Source: JBCBGF01 sp039193455 (GTDB lineage Bacteria > Pseudomonadota > Alphaproteobacteria > Rhodobacterales > Rhodobacteraceae). From it: a stretch of DNA of 64,000 nucleotides. The translations under genes and the position numbers were made by a program. How positions within the stretch are numbered: the stretch's first letter is position 1; every line of letters begins with the position of its first letter. The notes beneath the pieces are model-generated. The model searched no databases. It was not told the origin of the DNA and was given only the letters and a program-made list of their open reading frames with translations. The stretch is from NCBI GenBank assembly GCA_039193455.1, contig JBCCWO010000003.1, positions 124,001 through 188,000 of the forward strand, given 5' to 3'. Positions 17,682 through 24,663 of the stretch are shown here, piece after piece.

Positions 17682-19256
17682 TTACGACTTTTGGAACATG
17701 GCGAGCATGCGCCGTGTCACGAGGAAGCCCCCGAAGATATTGACCGCCGCCATCAGGATGCCGGCTGCTGCGAGGATTGTGATCAGGATCGACGCCGATC
17801 CCACCTGCATCAACGCGCCCAGGATGATGATCGACGAGATCGCGTTCGTAACGGCCATAAGCGGCGTGTGGAGCGAGTGGCTCACCCCCCAGATCACCTG
17901 GAAGCCCACAAAGACCGACAGGACGAACACGATGAAGTGCTGCATAAAGCTCGCTGGCGCCACAAGGCCCACAGCCAGGATCAGCGCACCGCCGACCCCC
18001 AGCAGCCCTACTTGCGTCATCGTCTGCTTGCGGAAGGCCGCGGCCTCGGCCGCGCGTTTTTCCTCGGGCGTCAGCTCTTTGGGCGCTTCCTTCTTGGGCT
18101 GCGCCGCAATCGCCTGCACCTTGGGCGGCGGCGGCGGGAAGGTGATCTCGCCCTGATAAGTCGCCGTTGCGCCGCGGATCACGTCATCTTCCATGTCGTG
18201 ATTGACCTGACCGTCCTTCTCAGGCGTGAGGTCGGTCATCATGTGGCGGATGTTGGTGGAATAAAGCGTCGACGATTGCGCCGCCATCCGGCTGGGGAAG
18301 TCGGTGTAACCCACGATGGTCACACCATTGTCGCTGACGATCTTTTCGTCGGGCACCGTCAACTCACAGTTCCCGCCCCGCTCGGCGGCAAGGTCGACGA
18401 TGACCGAGCCGGGTTTCATCGCCTCGACCATATCCTTGGTCCACAGCACCGGCGCATCCCGGCCCGGGATCAGGGCGGTGGTGATGACGATGTCCATGTC
18501 GGGCGCGAGCTCGCGGAACTTCTCAAGCTGCTTTTCCCGGAACTCAGGCGAAGACGGGGCCGCATAGCCGCCCGTTGCCGCGCCATCCTGGGCCGCTTCC
18601 TCGAACTCCAGGAACACAAACTCTGCGCCCATAGACTCGATCTGTTCGGCCACCTCGGGGCGCACGTCGAACGCATAGGTGATCGCACCAAGCGACGTGG
18701 CCGTCCCGATCGCGGCAAGACCGGCCACCCCGGCGCCCACCACCAGCACCTTGGCAGGCGGCACTTTACCGGCGGCCGTCACCTGACCGGTGAAGAACCG
18801 GCCAAAGTTATTTCCTGCTTCGATAACAGCGCGGTAGCCTGCGATGTTCGCCATCGACGACAGCGCATCCATCTTCTGCGCGCGGGAAATCCGCGGCACC
18901 ATATCCATCGCGATGACATTGGCGCCCTTGGATTTGGCAAGCTCCATCAACGCTTCGTTCTGACCCGGGTAGAAGAACGAAATCAGCGTCTGGCCGTCGC
19001 GCAGCTTGTCGGCTTCCGCCTCGCTCGGGGGGCGCACCTTGGCGACGATGTCGGCCCCAGACCACAGCGCATCCGCGCCATCCACAACCTCGACCCCCGC
19101 ATCGCGGTAGGTCTGATCCGAAAACCCGGCGGCCATCCCCGCCCCGGTCTCGATCACACAGTCATATCCCAGCTTCTGCAACTGTCCCGCGCTGTCGGGT
19201 GTCATCGCGACACGCGCTTCGCCCTCGAAGGTTTCCTTCGGTGCACCGATCTTCAC
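17682..19256 (-). CDS. pntA: NAD(P) transhydrogenase subunit alpha
   Basis: About 524 residues: the NAD(H)-binding domain I (alanine-dehydrogenase-like, with VLVVGAGVAGLAAIGTATSLG as the Rossmann turn), a linker, and the C-terminal membrane helices of domain II. The alpha-1 and alpha-2 parts, separate in some alphaproteobacteria, are therefore fused here. The start chosen is GTG at 19256 (MKIGAPKETFEGEARVA after fMet), because it matches the family N terminus and has GGGGGA eight bases upstream. ATG at 19304 would add 16 residues without a good ribosome site. It works with the adjacent PntB. Confidence 0.94.
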   Translation of the reverse strand: MKIGAPKETFEGEARVAMTPDSAGQLQKLGYDCVIETGAGMAAGFSDQTYRDAGVEVVDGADALWSGADIVAKVRPPSEAEADKLRDGQTLISFFYPGQNEALMELAKSKGANVIAMDMVPRISRAQKMDALSSMANIAGYRAVIEAGNNFGRFFTGQVTAAGKVPPAKVLVVGAGVAGLAAIGTATSLGAITYAFDVRPEVAEQIESMGAEFVFLEFEEAAQDGAATGGYAAPSSPEFREKQLEKFRELAPDMDIVITTALIPGRDAPVLWTKDMVEAMKPGSVIVDLAAERGGNCELTVPDEKIVSDNGVTIVGYTDFPSRMAAQSSTLYSTNIRHMMTDLTPEKDGQVNHDMEDDVIRGATATYQGEITFPPPPPKVQAIAAQPKKEAPKELTPEEKRAAEAAAFRKQTMTQVGLLGVGGALILAVGLVAPASFMQHFIVFVLSVFVGFQVIWGVSHSLHTPLMAVTNAISSIIILGALMQVGSASILITILAAAGILMAAVNIFGGFLVTRRMLAMFQKS

Positions 19257-19373
19257 GTCTGACTGTCCCCCGGTCGTGGTTTCTTTGGCCTGATGATGGC
19301 TCATGGCAGGCCGAAGTCTAATATCGGGCGGCAAATCATTGCACAAGGCGGCGCGGCGCCTTGCGGGCACAGG

Positions 19374-19823
19374 TCACACCCAGCGGCGCACCTTGTTCTC
19401 GTATCGCGCGAACTCATGCCTGAATTTGCGGCGAAGCCGATCCTCTTCGGCCAGGATGAAGCGCCGCTCGATCACCCAGACAAAGATCGGGATCAGTGGC
19501 AGCGACAAGACCGCGTCCCAGCGCAGGATGAGCCCGGCCAGGATCAGCGCGTCACCCACATAGATCGGGTTGCGCGAGCGCGAGAAGATGCCCGAGGTGA
19601 TGAGGGCGCTGGCCTCTTGATGGGGGATGACCGTGGTGCGGTGCTTGCGAAACTCGGCCACGGCGAGCACCATCAGCAACACGCCCCCGCCGACCATAAG
19701 ACCACCGACCAGATCGGCCCAGGCCCCGCCAAAGGTCAGCCCAAGCCCAAACCGGTCCGCCTGCACCCAGGCCGCGGCGCAGAACAGGACCAGCCAGACC
19801 GGCGGGATGTCGATCATCTTCAT
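19374..19823 (-). CDS. Isoprenylcysteine carboxyl methyltransferase-like membrane protein
   Basis: A 149-residue membrane protein of the ICMT/PEMT-like methyltransferase family, with about four hydrophobic segments. It has the characteristic C-terminal motif SRNPIYVGDALILAG followed by ERRFILAEEDRLRRKF, the SAM-binding part of these enzymes. The start at 19823 (MKMIDIPPVW) begins the first membrane segment. A longer reading frame back to 19991 would overlap the divergent kynU gene and is rejected. Bacterial members are short and their substrates are largely unknown. Confidence 0.84.
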   Translation of the reverse strand: MKMIDIPPVWLVLFCAAAWVQADRFGLGLTFGGAWADLVGGLMVGGGVLLMVLAVAEFRKHRTTVIPHQEASALITSGIFSRSRNPIYVGDALILAGLILRWDAVLSLPLIPIFVWVIERRFILAEEDRLRRKFRHEFARYENKVRRWV

Positions 19824-19903
19824 GGGCCCCGGTCTAAGCGCCCGAGACCCCGGCGAAAAGCGGGCAGCTTGCCACGTCTGCCCGCGCCCGCTACCCCCGC
19901 GCC

Positions 19904-21097
19904 ATGACCGATTTCTCTGCCACCCGCGATTTCTTCCACCTGCCCGAGGGCGTGACATATCTTGATGGCAACTCGCTGGGCCCCATGCCAAAGGGCGTGC
20001 CCGAGCGCATGCAGGCCATGCTGACCGAGGAATGGGCCCAGATGCTGATCACCGGCTGGAACCGCGCGGGCTGGATGGCGGCGCCGTCCCGGATCGGCGA
20101 CCGGATCGCCCGGCTGATCGGGGCCGCACCGGGGACCGTGGTGCTGGGCGACACGCTGTCGATCAAGGTCTATCAGGCGCTCGCCGCCGCGCTGGAGATG
20201 CGCCCGGACCGCCGGGTGATCCTCAGCGATTCCGGGAACTTCCCCAGCGATCTTTACATGGCCGAGGGGCTGGTTCGAACGCTTGGGCCAGACTACACGC
20301 TGCGCGTCGTCGCGCCCGAGGCCGTGCCCGACGCGCTCACCGAAGAGGTGGCGGTGCTGATGCTGACCGAGGTCGACTACCGCACCGGCCGCCGCCACGA
20401 CATGGCCGCCCTGACCGCCGCCGCCCACGCCGCAGGCGCGCTGACGGTCTGGGACCTTGCCCATTCCGCCGGCGCCCTGCCCGTCGACCTCGCAGGTGTG
20501 GGCGCCGATTTCGCGGTGGGCTGCACCTACAAATACCTCAACTCCGGCCCCGGCGGCCCGGCCTTCATCTATGTCGCCCCCGACCACGCCGAAACCGCCC
20601 GCCCCGCGCTGTCGGGCTGGCTCGGCCACGACGCGCCCTTCGCGTTCGAAGAGACCTACCGCCCCGGCCCCGGCATCGAACGCATGCGCGTCGGCACCCC
20701 GCCGGTCCTGCAGGTCGCCGCGCTCGACGTGGCCCTCGACGTCTGGGACATCGCCGATATCGCGGATGTCCGCGCCCGCTCGATCACGCTGTCGGACCGC
20801 TTCATCGCTGGCGTCGAGGCGCGCTGCCCAGAGCTCACCCTCGCCTCGCCCCGCGCCGCAGAGAACCGCGGCAGCCAGGTGGGGTTCCGCCACGCGCAAG
20901 GCTACGCCGTGATGCAGGCCCTCATCGCCCGCGGCGTGATCGGCGACTTCCGCGCCCCAGACATCCTGCGCTTCGGGATCACACCGCTGTATATCGGCGA
21001 GGGGGATGTCGACCGCGCAGTGGAGGTGCTGGCAGAGGTGCTGGACGGGCGGCTGTGGGATCGCGAAGAGTACCGGGTGCGCGCGCGGGTGACGTGA
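19904..21097 (+). CDS. kynU: Kynureninase
   Basis: A 397-residue PLP enzyme that cleaves kynurenine (or 3-hydroxykynurenine) to anthranilate (or 3-hydroxyanthranilate) and alanine in tryptophan catabolism. The PLP lysine is K210 in CTYKYLNSGPGGPAF. The preceding strand ends in WDLAHSAGALPVDL, with the Asp that contacts the pyridine ring. GNSLGPMPKGVPER near residue 23 is also typical. The start ATG at 19904 gives the family length. No tryptophan dioxygenase or formamidase gene is in the window, so the rest of the pathway must lie elsewhere. Confidence 0.95.
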   Translation: MTDFSATRDFFHLPEGVTYLDGNSLGPMPKGVPERMQAMLTEEWAQMLITGWNRAGWMAAPSRIGDRIARLIGAAPGTVVLGDTLSIKVYQALAAALEMRPDRRVILSDSGNFPSDLYMAEGLVRTLGPDYTLRVVAPEAVPDALTEEVAVLMLTEVDYRTGRRHDMAALTAAAHAAGALTVWDLAHSAGALPVDLAGVGADFAVGCTYKYLNSGPGGPAFIYVAPDHAETARPALSGWLGHDAPFAFEETYRPGPGIERMRVGTPPVLQVAALDVALDVWDIADIADVRARSITLSDRFIAGVEARCPELTLASPRAAENRGSQVGFRHAQGYAVMQALIARGVIGDFRAPDILRFGITPLYIGEGDVDRAVEVLAEVLDGRLWDREEYRVRARVT

Positions 21098-21198
21098 GGG
21101 CGGCTGGGGGTATCGGTGGGGCGGGTGTGTCGGTTGGGAGTGGGTGTTCGGTTTGAGGCCAAATTGCTGGATGCCGCTCTGTGATCGTGTCTCCGCTC

Positions 21199-21227
21199 TT
21201 GGCGGGCGACCGCCAAGTGCGGCGGTC
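21199..21227 (+). other. Two mutually exclusive hairpins upstream of the HupE cassette
   Basis: TTGGCGG-GCGA-CCGCCAA (21199-21216) is a perfect 7-pair stem with a GNRA-type tetraloop. GACCGCC-AAGTGC-GGCGGTC (21208-21227) is another perfect 7-pair stem that reuses the same CCGCC, so only one can form at a time. They lie between kynU and the His-rich protein gene. They may be a kynU terminator (no T-run), a leader switch or chance in GC-rich DNA. Confidence 0.4.
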
Positions 21228-21309
21228 TTATCGACATCAGCTTGTTCAGAGTTGCATCTGCCCTTATTCATCACAGAAAAGCGGTTAAGCCGCGACGAGC
21301 AGTGAATTC

Positions 21310-21663
21310 ATGGACTACGCGAAGGACATCGCAAGACGACTCTTTGCCGTGCTGACTTGCATGGCACTTGGCTTCTGGTCAGTGATGCCATCCTTCACCC
21401 ATGCGCCAACCGTCTTCGAAACCATCCAAGACCATCTGGAGATGGTCGAGTCTCATGGCCATTCTCATGGGTTCGAGGAAGACTTGTATTGGGCGATGCA
21501 CGGGCATAGCCACGATGCCGCGGACCATGATCACAGTCAGGCGTTCCTAACGCCCAACCGAAGCTCTGAGCCGTCTGCCAAGTTCAGTGAACCCTGGTTG
21601 CGGATAGCGTCTACAGACGGGCCATCCCGGCAGTTTCGAATAGACCGACCCCCGCGCGTGTGA
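21310..21663 (+). CDS. Small histidine-rich membrane/exported protein, unknown function
   Basis: A 117-residue protein not assigned to a named family. One hydrophobic segment lies near the N terminus (about residues 10-28, AVLTCMALGFWSVMPSF) and could be an uncleaved signal or anchor. It is followed by a His-rich stretch (ESHGHSHGFEEDLYWAMHGH and later HDAADHDHSQ), suited to binding divalent metals. The region is AT-richer than kynU upstream. It is followed after about 57 bases by a HupE/UreJ-type gene and then by a membrane-anchored protein, so it is probably the metal-binding part of that cassette. The function is inferred, not known. Confidence 0.7.
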   Translation: MDYAKDIARRLFAVLTCMALGFWSVMPSFTHAPTVFETIQDHLEMVESHGHSHGFEEDLYWAMHGHSHDAADHDHSQAFLTPNRSSEPSAKFSEPWLRIASTDGPSRQFRIDRPPRV

Positions 21664-21720
21664 TCGGCGCGGCTGGCGCCGCACAGAACCGATCATTCAC
21701 CACAAATGCGGAGTAATTCC

Positions 21721-22437
21721 ATGAAGACCCTCAATGAGGGCGTTTGGCGCATATTTGTGCGTCTCGCGCTTCTCGTTCTATTGGTGCTTGCTACTTCAAC
21801 AAGCGCCGCTCTTGCCCATGACGTCACCCCCGGTGACGCGGGCTACATTCAAGAGATTTGGGGGGTGCACATCGTCCCCTTCATCTACCTCGGCGCCAAA
21901 CACATGATCACGGGATACGACCATATCCTGTTCCTGCTGGGCGTCGTGTTCTTCCTCTACCACATGAAAGACGTGGCGATTTACGTCAGCCTCTTTGCTA
22001 TCGGGCACTCGGTCACGATGCTTCTGGGCGTCTGGTTTGGCTGGGGCATCAACGCCTATATCATCGACGCCATCATTGGCCTGTCAGTCGTTTATAAGGC
22101 GCTCGATAACCTAGGCCTGTTCCAAAAATGGCTCGGTTTCCAGCCCAACACAAAATGGGCCACGCTGATCTTCGGTCTGTTCCACGGGACGGGGCTTGCG
22201 ACCAAAATCCTCGAGTATGAAATCGCGGAGGATGGTCTTCTGGCAAACCTTCTGGCGTTCAATGTTGGCGTTGAGGTCGGTCAGCTTCTCGCGCTCTTCG
22301 TCATCCTGATCGTCATGGGATACTGGCGGCGCAGCCCAAATTTCATGGCGCAAGCCACCTATGCCAACTGGATCATGGTCGTCCTCGGTACCATGCTGAC
22401 CTACGTTCAGGTCGCAGGGTACATGGCCAGCACATAA
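21721..22437 (+). CDS. HupE/UreJ family protein (probable metal transporter)
   Basis: A 238-residue protein. A signal-like N terminus (LALLVLLVLATSTSAALAHD) is followed by about six membrane segments. The family metal motif HX5DH is present as H61 to D67-H68 (KHMITGYDHILF), and the second motif FHGTGLA at residues 154-160. HupE/UreJ proteins accompany hydrogenases or ureases as nickel transporters, but none of those enzymes is encoded here. ATG at 21721 follows GCGGAG with good spacing; an in-frame ATG 15 bases upstream is less likely. It lies between a His-rich protein and a membrane-anchored protein, so transport of a divalent metal is the best guess. Confidence 0.87.
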   Translation: MKTLNEGVWRIFVRLALLVLLVLATSTSAALAHDVTPGDAGYIQEIWGVHIVPFIYLGAKHMITGYDHILFLLGVVFFLYHMKDVAIYVSLFAIGHSVTMLLGVWFGWGINAYIIDAIIGLSVVYKALDNLGLFQKWLGFQPNTKWATLIFGLFHGTGLATKILEYEIAEDGLLANLLAFNVGVEVGQLLALFVILIVMGYWRRSPNFMAQATYANWIMVVLGTMLTYVQVAGYMAST

Positions 22438-22448
22438 GGAATAAGAAC

Positions 22449-23060
22449 ATGCACAATGCACCAAAACCCAATCTCGAAGACCTGCCGACCAAAGCACAAC
22501 TAGGCCGGTCGTCCATCATTGCAGGTATCGGAGCCGTCTTCATCGGCGTGGCTGTCTACATGCCGGCGGAACTTGGCCAAGATCCGACGGGCATCGGAAC
22601 CCTACTTGGCATGACCGAGATGGGTGAAATCAAGCAGGAGTTGAAAGCAGAAGCAGAGGCCGACGCACTGCTTCATGGTGAAGATCAGTCGTCTCTGATG
22701 AACGACATCTTCGGTCTGTTTATTTCCGCTGCCCACGCCCAGGAGGCCTGGCAGGACACAATCACCTTCACCCTTGAGCCCGGCGAGTTCACCGAGATCA
22801 AAGCAACCATGGAGGAAGGGGCAACGCTCTACTATTCATGGACCTCAGAAGGCGGTCGGATCAACTTCGACCTCCACGCCCATGCTGGCGGTGAGAACGT
22901 GACCTACGAAAAGGGGCGCGGGAAGACCGACGGCGAAGGTAGCTTTGAAACGCCCTTTGCTGGGGATCACGGCTGGTTCTGGCGAAATCGGGACGATGAA
23001 GCAGTCACGGTTACGCTTCAGTTGCGAGGCGACTACAGCACCATCGCCCGGGACGAATAA
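22449..23060 (+). CDS. Membrane-anchored periplasmic protein of the HupE-linked cassette
   Basis: A 203-residue protein. It has one membrane segment near the N terminus (about residues 20-40, SIIAGIGAVFIGVAVYMPAE), then a charged helical linker, a second hydrophobic patch ending AAHAQEA, and a C-terminal beta-rich domain of about 110 residues. That domain contains FTLEPGEFTEIKATMEEGA, NFDLHAHAGG and GDHGWFWRN; the pattern recalls a small beta-sandwich. Proteins of this type are named transmembrane anchor proteins and occur next to HupE-like and heavy-metal genes. It starts 11 bases after the HupE gene, so the two are co-translated. The function is unknown. Confidence 0.78.
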   Translation: MHNAPKPNLEDLPTKAQLGRSSIIAGIGAVFIGVAVYMPAELGQDPTGIGTLLGMTEMGEIKQELKAEAEADALLHGEDQSSLMNDIFGLFISAAHAQEAWQDTITFTLEPGEFTEIKATMEEGATLYYSWTSEGGRINFDLHAHAGGENVTYEKGRGKTDGEGSFETPFAGDHGWFWRNRDDEAVTVTLQLRGDYSTIARDE

Positions 23061-23542
23061 GCTCGTAAAGCTGGCGCACCCATTGCACTGGGTGCGCCCG
23101 CGAAAGCAGACTTTGGAGCAAGAACAGCGAACGGCCGATTCGTCCGCACACCCCCAAACCCCGTTGCCCCAAACCCAACCGCACCGCACGCCCGGCTAAC
23201 GCCCCCGCAACCCCATCCCCCTAAAACCCCTCCCCGGTACCGCGCAGGGGTATGACAACGCCCCCGCAAAAGACGAGGAACCGGTCCGGGGGGCCACGCG
23301 CCCCAAGCGACCGCCGGCATTGCGAGGCAGCCCCTCGCACGCGACCAGGACCAATGCCCTCGACAAAAGGGGGCGGCGCCGTCCCATTCCCGTCCGAGAC
23401 AATCGCTCCGATAAGCGACCCCGAGAAACGCCCCGGACGGCAGCGCCCCACAGCGCCTGCCGCCATCGCCGCGCGCGCGGCCTGCGACGGAAACCGGCGT
23501 GTGGACCGTTTCAACTCCAGGGGCTTATCTGGGAGACGTCAC
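23061..23542. other. Long non-coding gap after the HupE cassette
   Basis: About 480 bases with no supportable gene; open frames here lack family features and ribosome sites. The plus strand is strikingly C-rich (many CCCC and CCCAAAC runs at 23140-23270), unlike the cassette before it. A 10-pair hairpin stands at 23073-23098. The promoter of the small secreted-protein gene at 23543 should lie near 23490-23530. Confidence 0.5.
23073..23098 (+). terminator. Perfect 10-pair hairpin after the cassette
   Basis: GGCGCACCCA (23073-23082) and TGGGTGCGCC (23089-23098) are perfect complements around a six-base loop, 13 bases after the stop of the anchor protein gene. There is no T-run. It is probably the transcription end or 3' stabiliser of the three-gene cassette. 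Confidence 0.6.
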
Positions 23543-23725
23543 ATGCACCGTATCATTCTGACAGTACTGGCCATCGCACTGGGCTTTGCGGTCGCGCCGG
23601 TCTCGGCCACACCCGGCGACCGGATCGACCGGGTCGAAGACCGCATCGACCGGCGCGAATCCATCCGCGACGAACGCGTGGATCGGGGCCGCTGGGACGT
23701 GATCGAAGACCGGCTGGACCGCTGA
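23543..23725 (+). CDS. Small secreted Arg/Asp-rich repeat protein, probably truncated by a premature TGA
   Basis: A 60-residue product with a clear signal peptide (residues 1-22, IILTVLAIALGFAVAPVSA), then a charged repeat with the pattern R-I-D-R-x-E (DRIDRVEDRIDRRESIRDER). The TGA at 23723-23725 interrupts the same pattern: DRRES upstream is matched by DR-stop-ES at the TGA. The frame then stays open for 31 codons in the same style, ending with WWWQARE and TAA at 23819-23821. A strong terminator begins nine bases after that TAA. This suggests a CGA-to-TGA nonsense change (or a sequencing error) in a gene that ran 23543-23821. The function is unknown. Confidence 0.6.
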   Translation: MHRIILTVLAIALGFAVAPVSATPGDRIDRVEDRIDRRESIRDERVDRGRWDVIEDRLDR

Positions 23726-23830
23726 GAATCCGCGCGGGACCGCGCGGGCCTTGATGCGCCCCGCCCCATCGACCGGGCGGAACGGCGCAAGATCCGGTGG
23801 TGGTGGCAGGCGCGGGAGTAAGCGTGGTTT

Positions 23831-23860
23831 GGGGCGGCAGATGAGTGTCGCCGCCCCTTT
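23831..23860. terminator. Rho-independent terminator between convergent genes
   Basis: GGGGCGGC (23831-23838) pairs perfectly with GCCGCCCC (23850-23857) across an 11-base loop and is followed by TTT. It ends the small secreted-protein transcript, and the reverse orientation lies 25 bases past the stop of the minus-strand cupin gene. Confidence 0.75.
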
Positions 23861-23884
23861 CTCAAAGACCGAACGACCGGGCGT

Positions 23885-24568
23885 CTAGCTCAACCACCGA
23901 TCATAATCGCTCACCAGCAAATGCGTCGGCGCGACATCTTCCTCGATCTCGGCAAACCGCCCGATGGGCTCGCGAAAGATATTGTCGGTGAGGTCGTCAT
24001 TCACGGTCGACACCTCGCCGATCAGAACATCGCCCCCCTCGCCCCAAAACGCGTGCCAATCGCCGGGCATCAGCGTCACGCTTTCGCCCGGTGCGAATTT
24101 CAGAATCTCGCCGGGCCCAAAAGGCCGCTCGATCCCGTCACAGATCACCACGCCGCCGCGATCCTCGGCCCAGTTCCCCTGATCGTCTGAGCCGAAGAGT
24201 TCAATCGCCATCGTCGCCCCGCCGCGATTGATGATGTCTTCGGATTTGATGACATGGGTGTGCATCGGGCTGATCTGTTCCTGGCGCGAGATCAACAGCT
24301 TCTCGGCATAGACCATCCCCCCGCCCCGCTGCAGATCGGCCAGTGAGCCATTGCGCAGGGTGAAGAGAAACAGCCCCAGCGCGTCGAAATTCCCCTGGCC
24401 GTAATCGGTGATGTCCCAGCCCATGCGCGCCTCGACAATCCGGCGCGCATCGGTGCGGGCCTTGAATTCGTCGGGCGTCCAGTAGGCAAAGGGCGGCAGG
24501 GTAAAGCCGTGATGGCGAATAAGATCATCGGCAGCGGCCATGATCTCGTTAATCGTAGAGCGTTTCAT
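23885..24568 (-). CDS. D-lyxose ketol-isomerase-like cupin
   Basis: A 227-residue cupin of the D-lyxose/D-mannose ketol-isomerase family, which interconverts D-lyxose and D-xylulose (and often mannose and fructose) using Mn2+. Metal ligands are seen in SPMHTHVIKSEDIINRGG (two His and the Glu) and in LMPGDWHAFWGEGGD (the last His). The N-terminal MKRSTINEIMAAADDLIRHH is typical. The start at 24568 is chosen because homologues begin there; an upstream ATG at 24634 adds an unlike segment. No sugar transporter is adjacent, so its physiological sugar is unclear. Confidence 0.86.
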   Translation of the reverse strand: MKRSTINEIMAAADDLIRHHGFTLPPFAYWTPDEFKARTDARRIVEARMGWDITDYGQGNFDALGLFLFTLRNGSLADLQRGGGMVYAEKLLISRQEQISPMHTHVIKSEDIINRGGATMAIELFGSDDQGNWAEDRGGVVICDGIERPFGPGEILKFAPGESVTLMPGDWHAFWGEGGDVLIGEVSTVNDDLTDNIFREPIGRFAEIEEDVAPTHLLVSDYDRWLS

Positions 24569-24663
24569 ATGGGTTCCGATGGCAGACAGACGGGCCAGAG
24601 CAGTAGAATAGGCGTGCCCGCGCGTGATAGGCAAGTTGCAGACTTCGGAAAACGGGGCGCGTC

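Noticed and set aside
17394..19262. Long plus-strand open frame opposite pntA/pntB
   Set aside because: Covers two real genes in antisense with His/Arg-rich translation; a composition artefact.
19824..19991. N-terminal extension of the ICMT-like protein
   Set aside because: It would overlap the start of divergent kynU and is Arg/Gly/Trp-rich without similarity to the family.
23723..23725. TGA as a selenocysteine codon
   Set aside because: No SECIS-like stem directly after it was seen and the protein is not a redox enzyme; a nonsense change in the repeat fits better.
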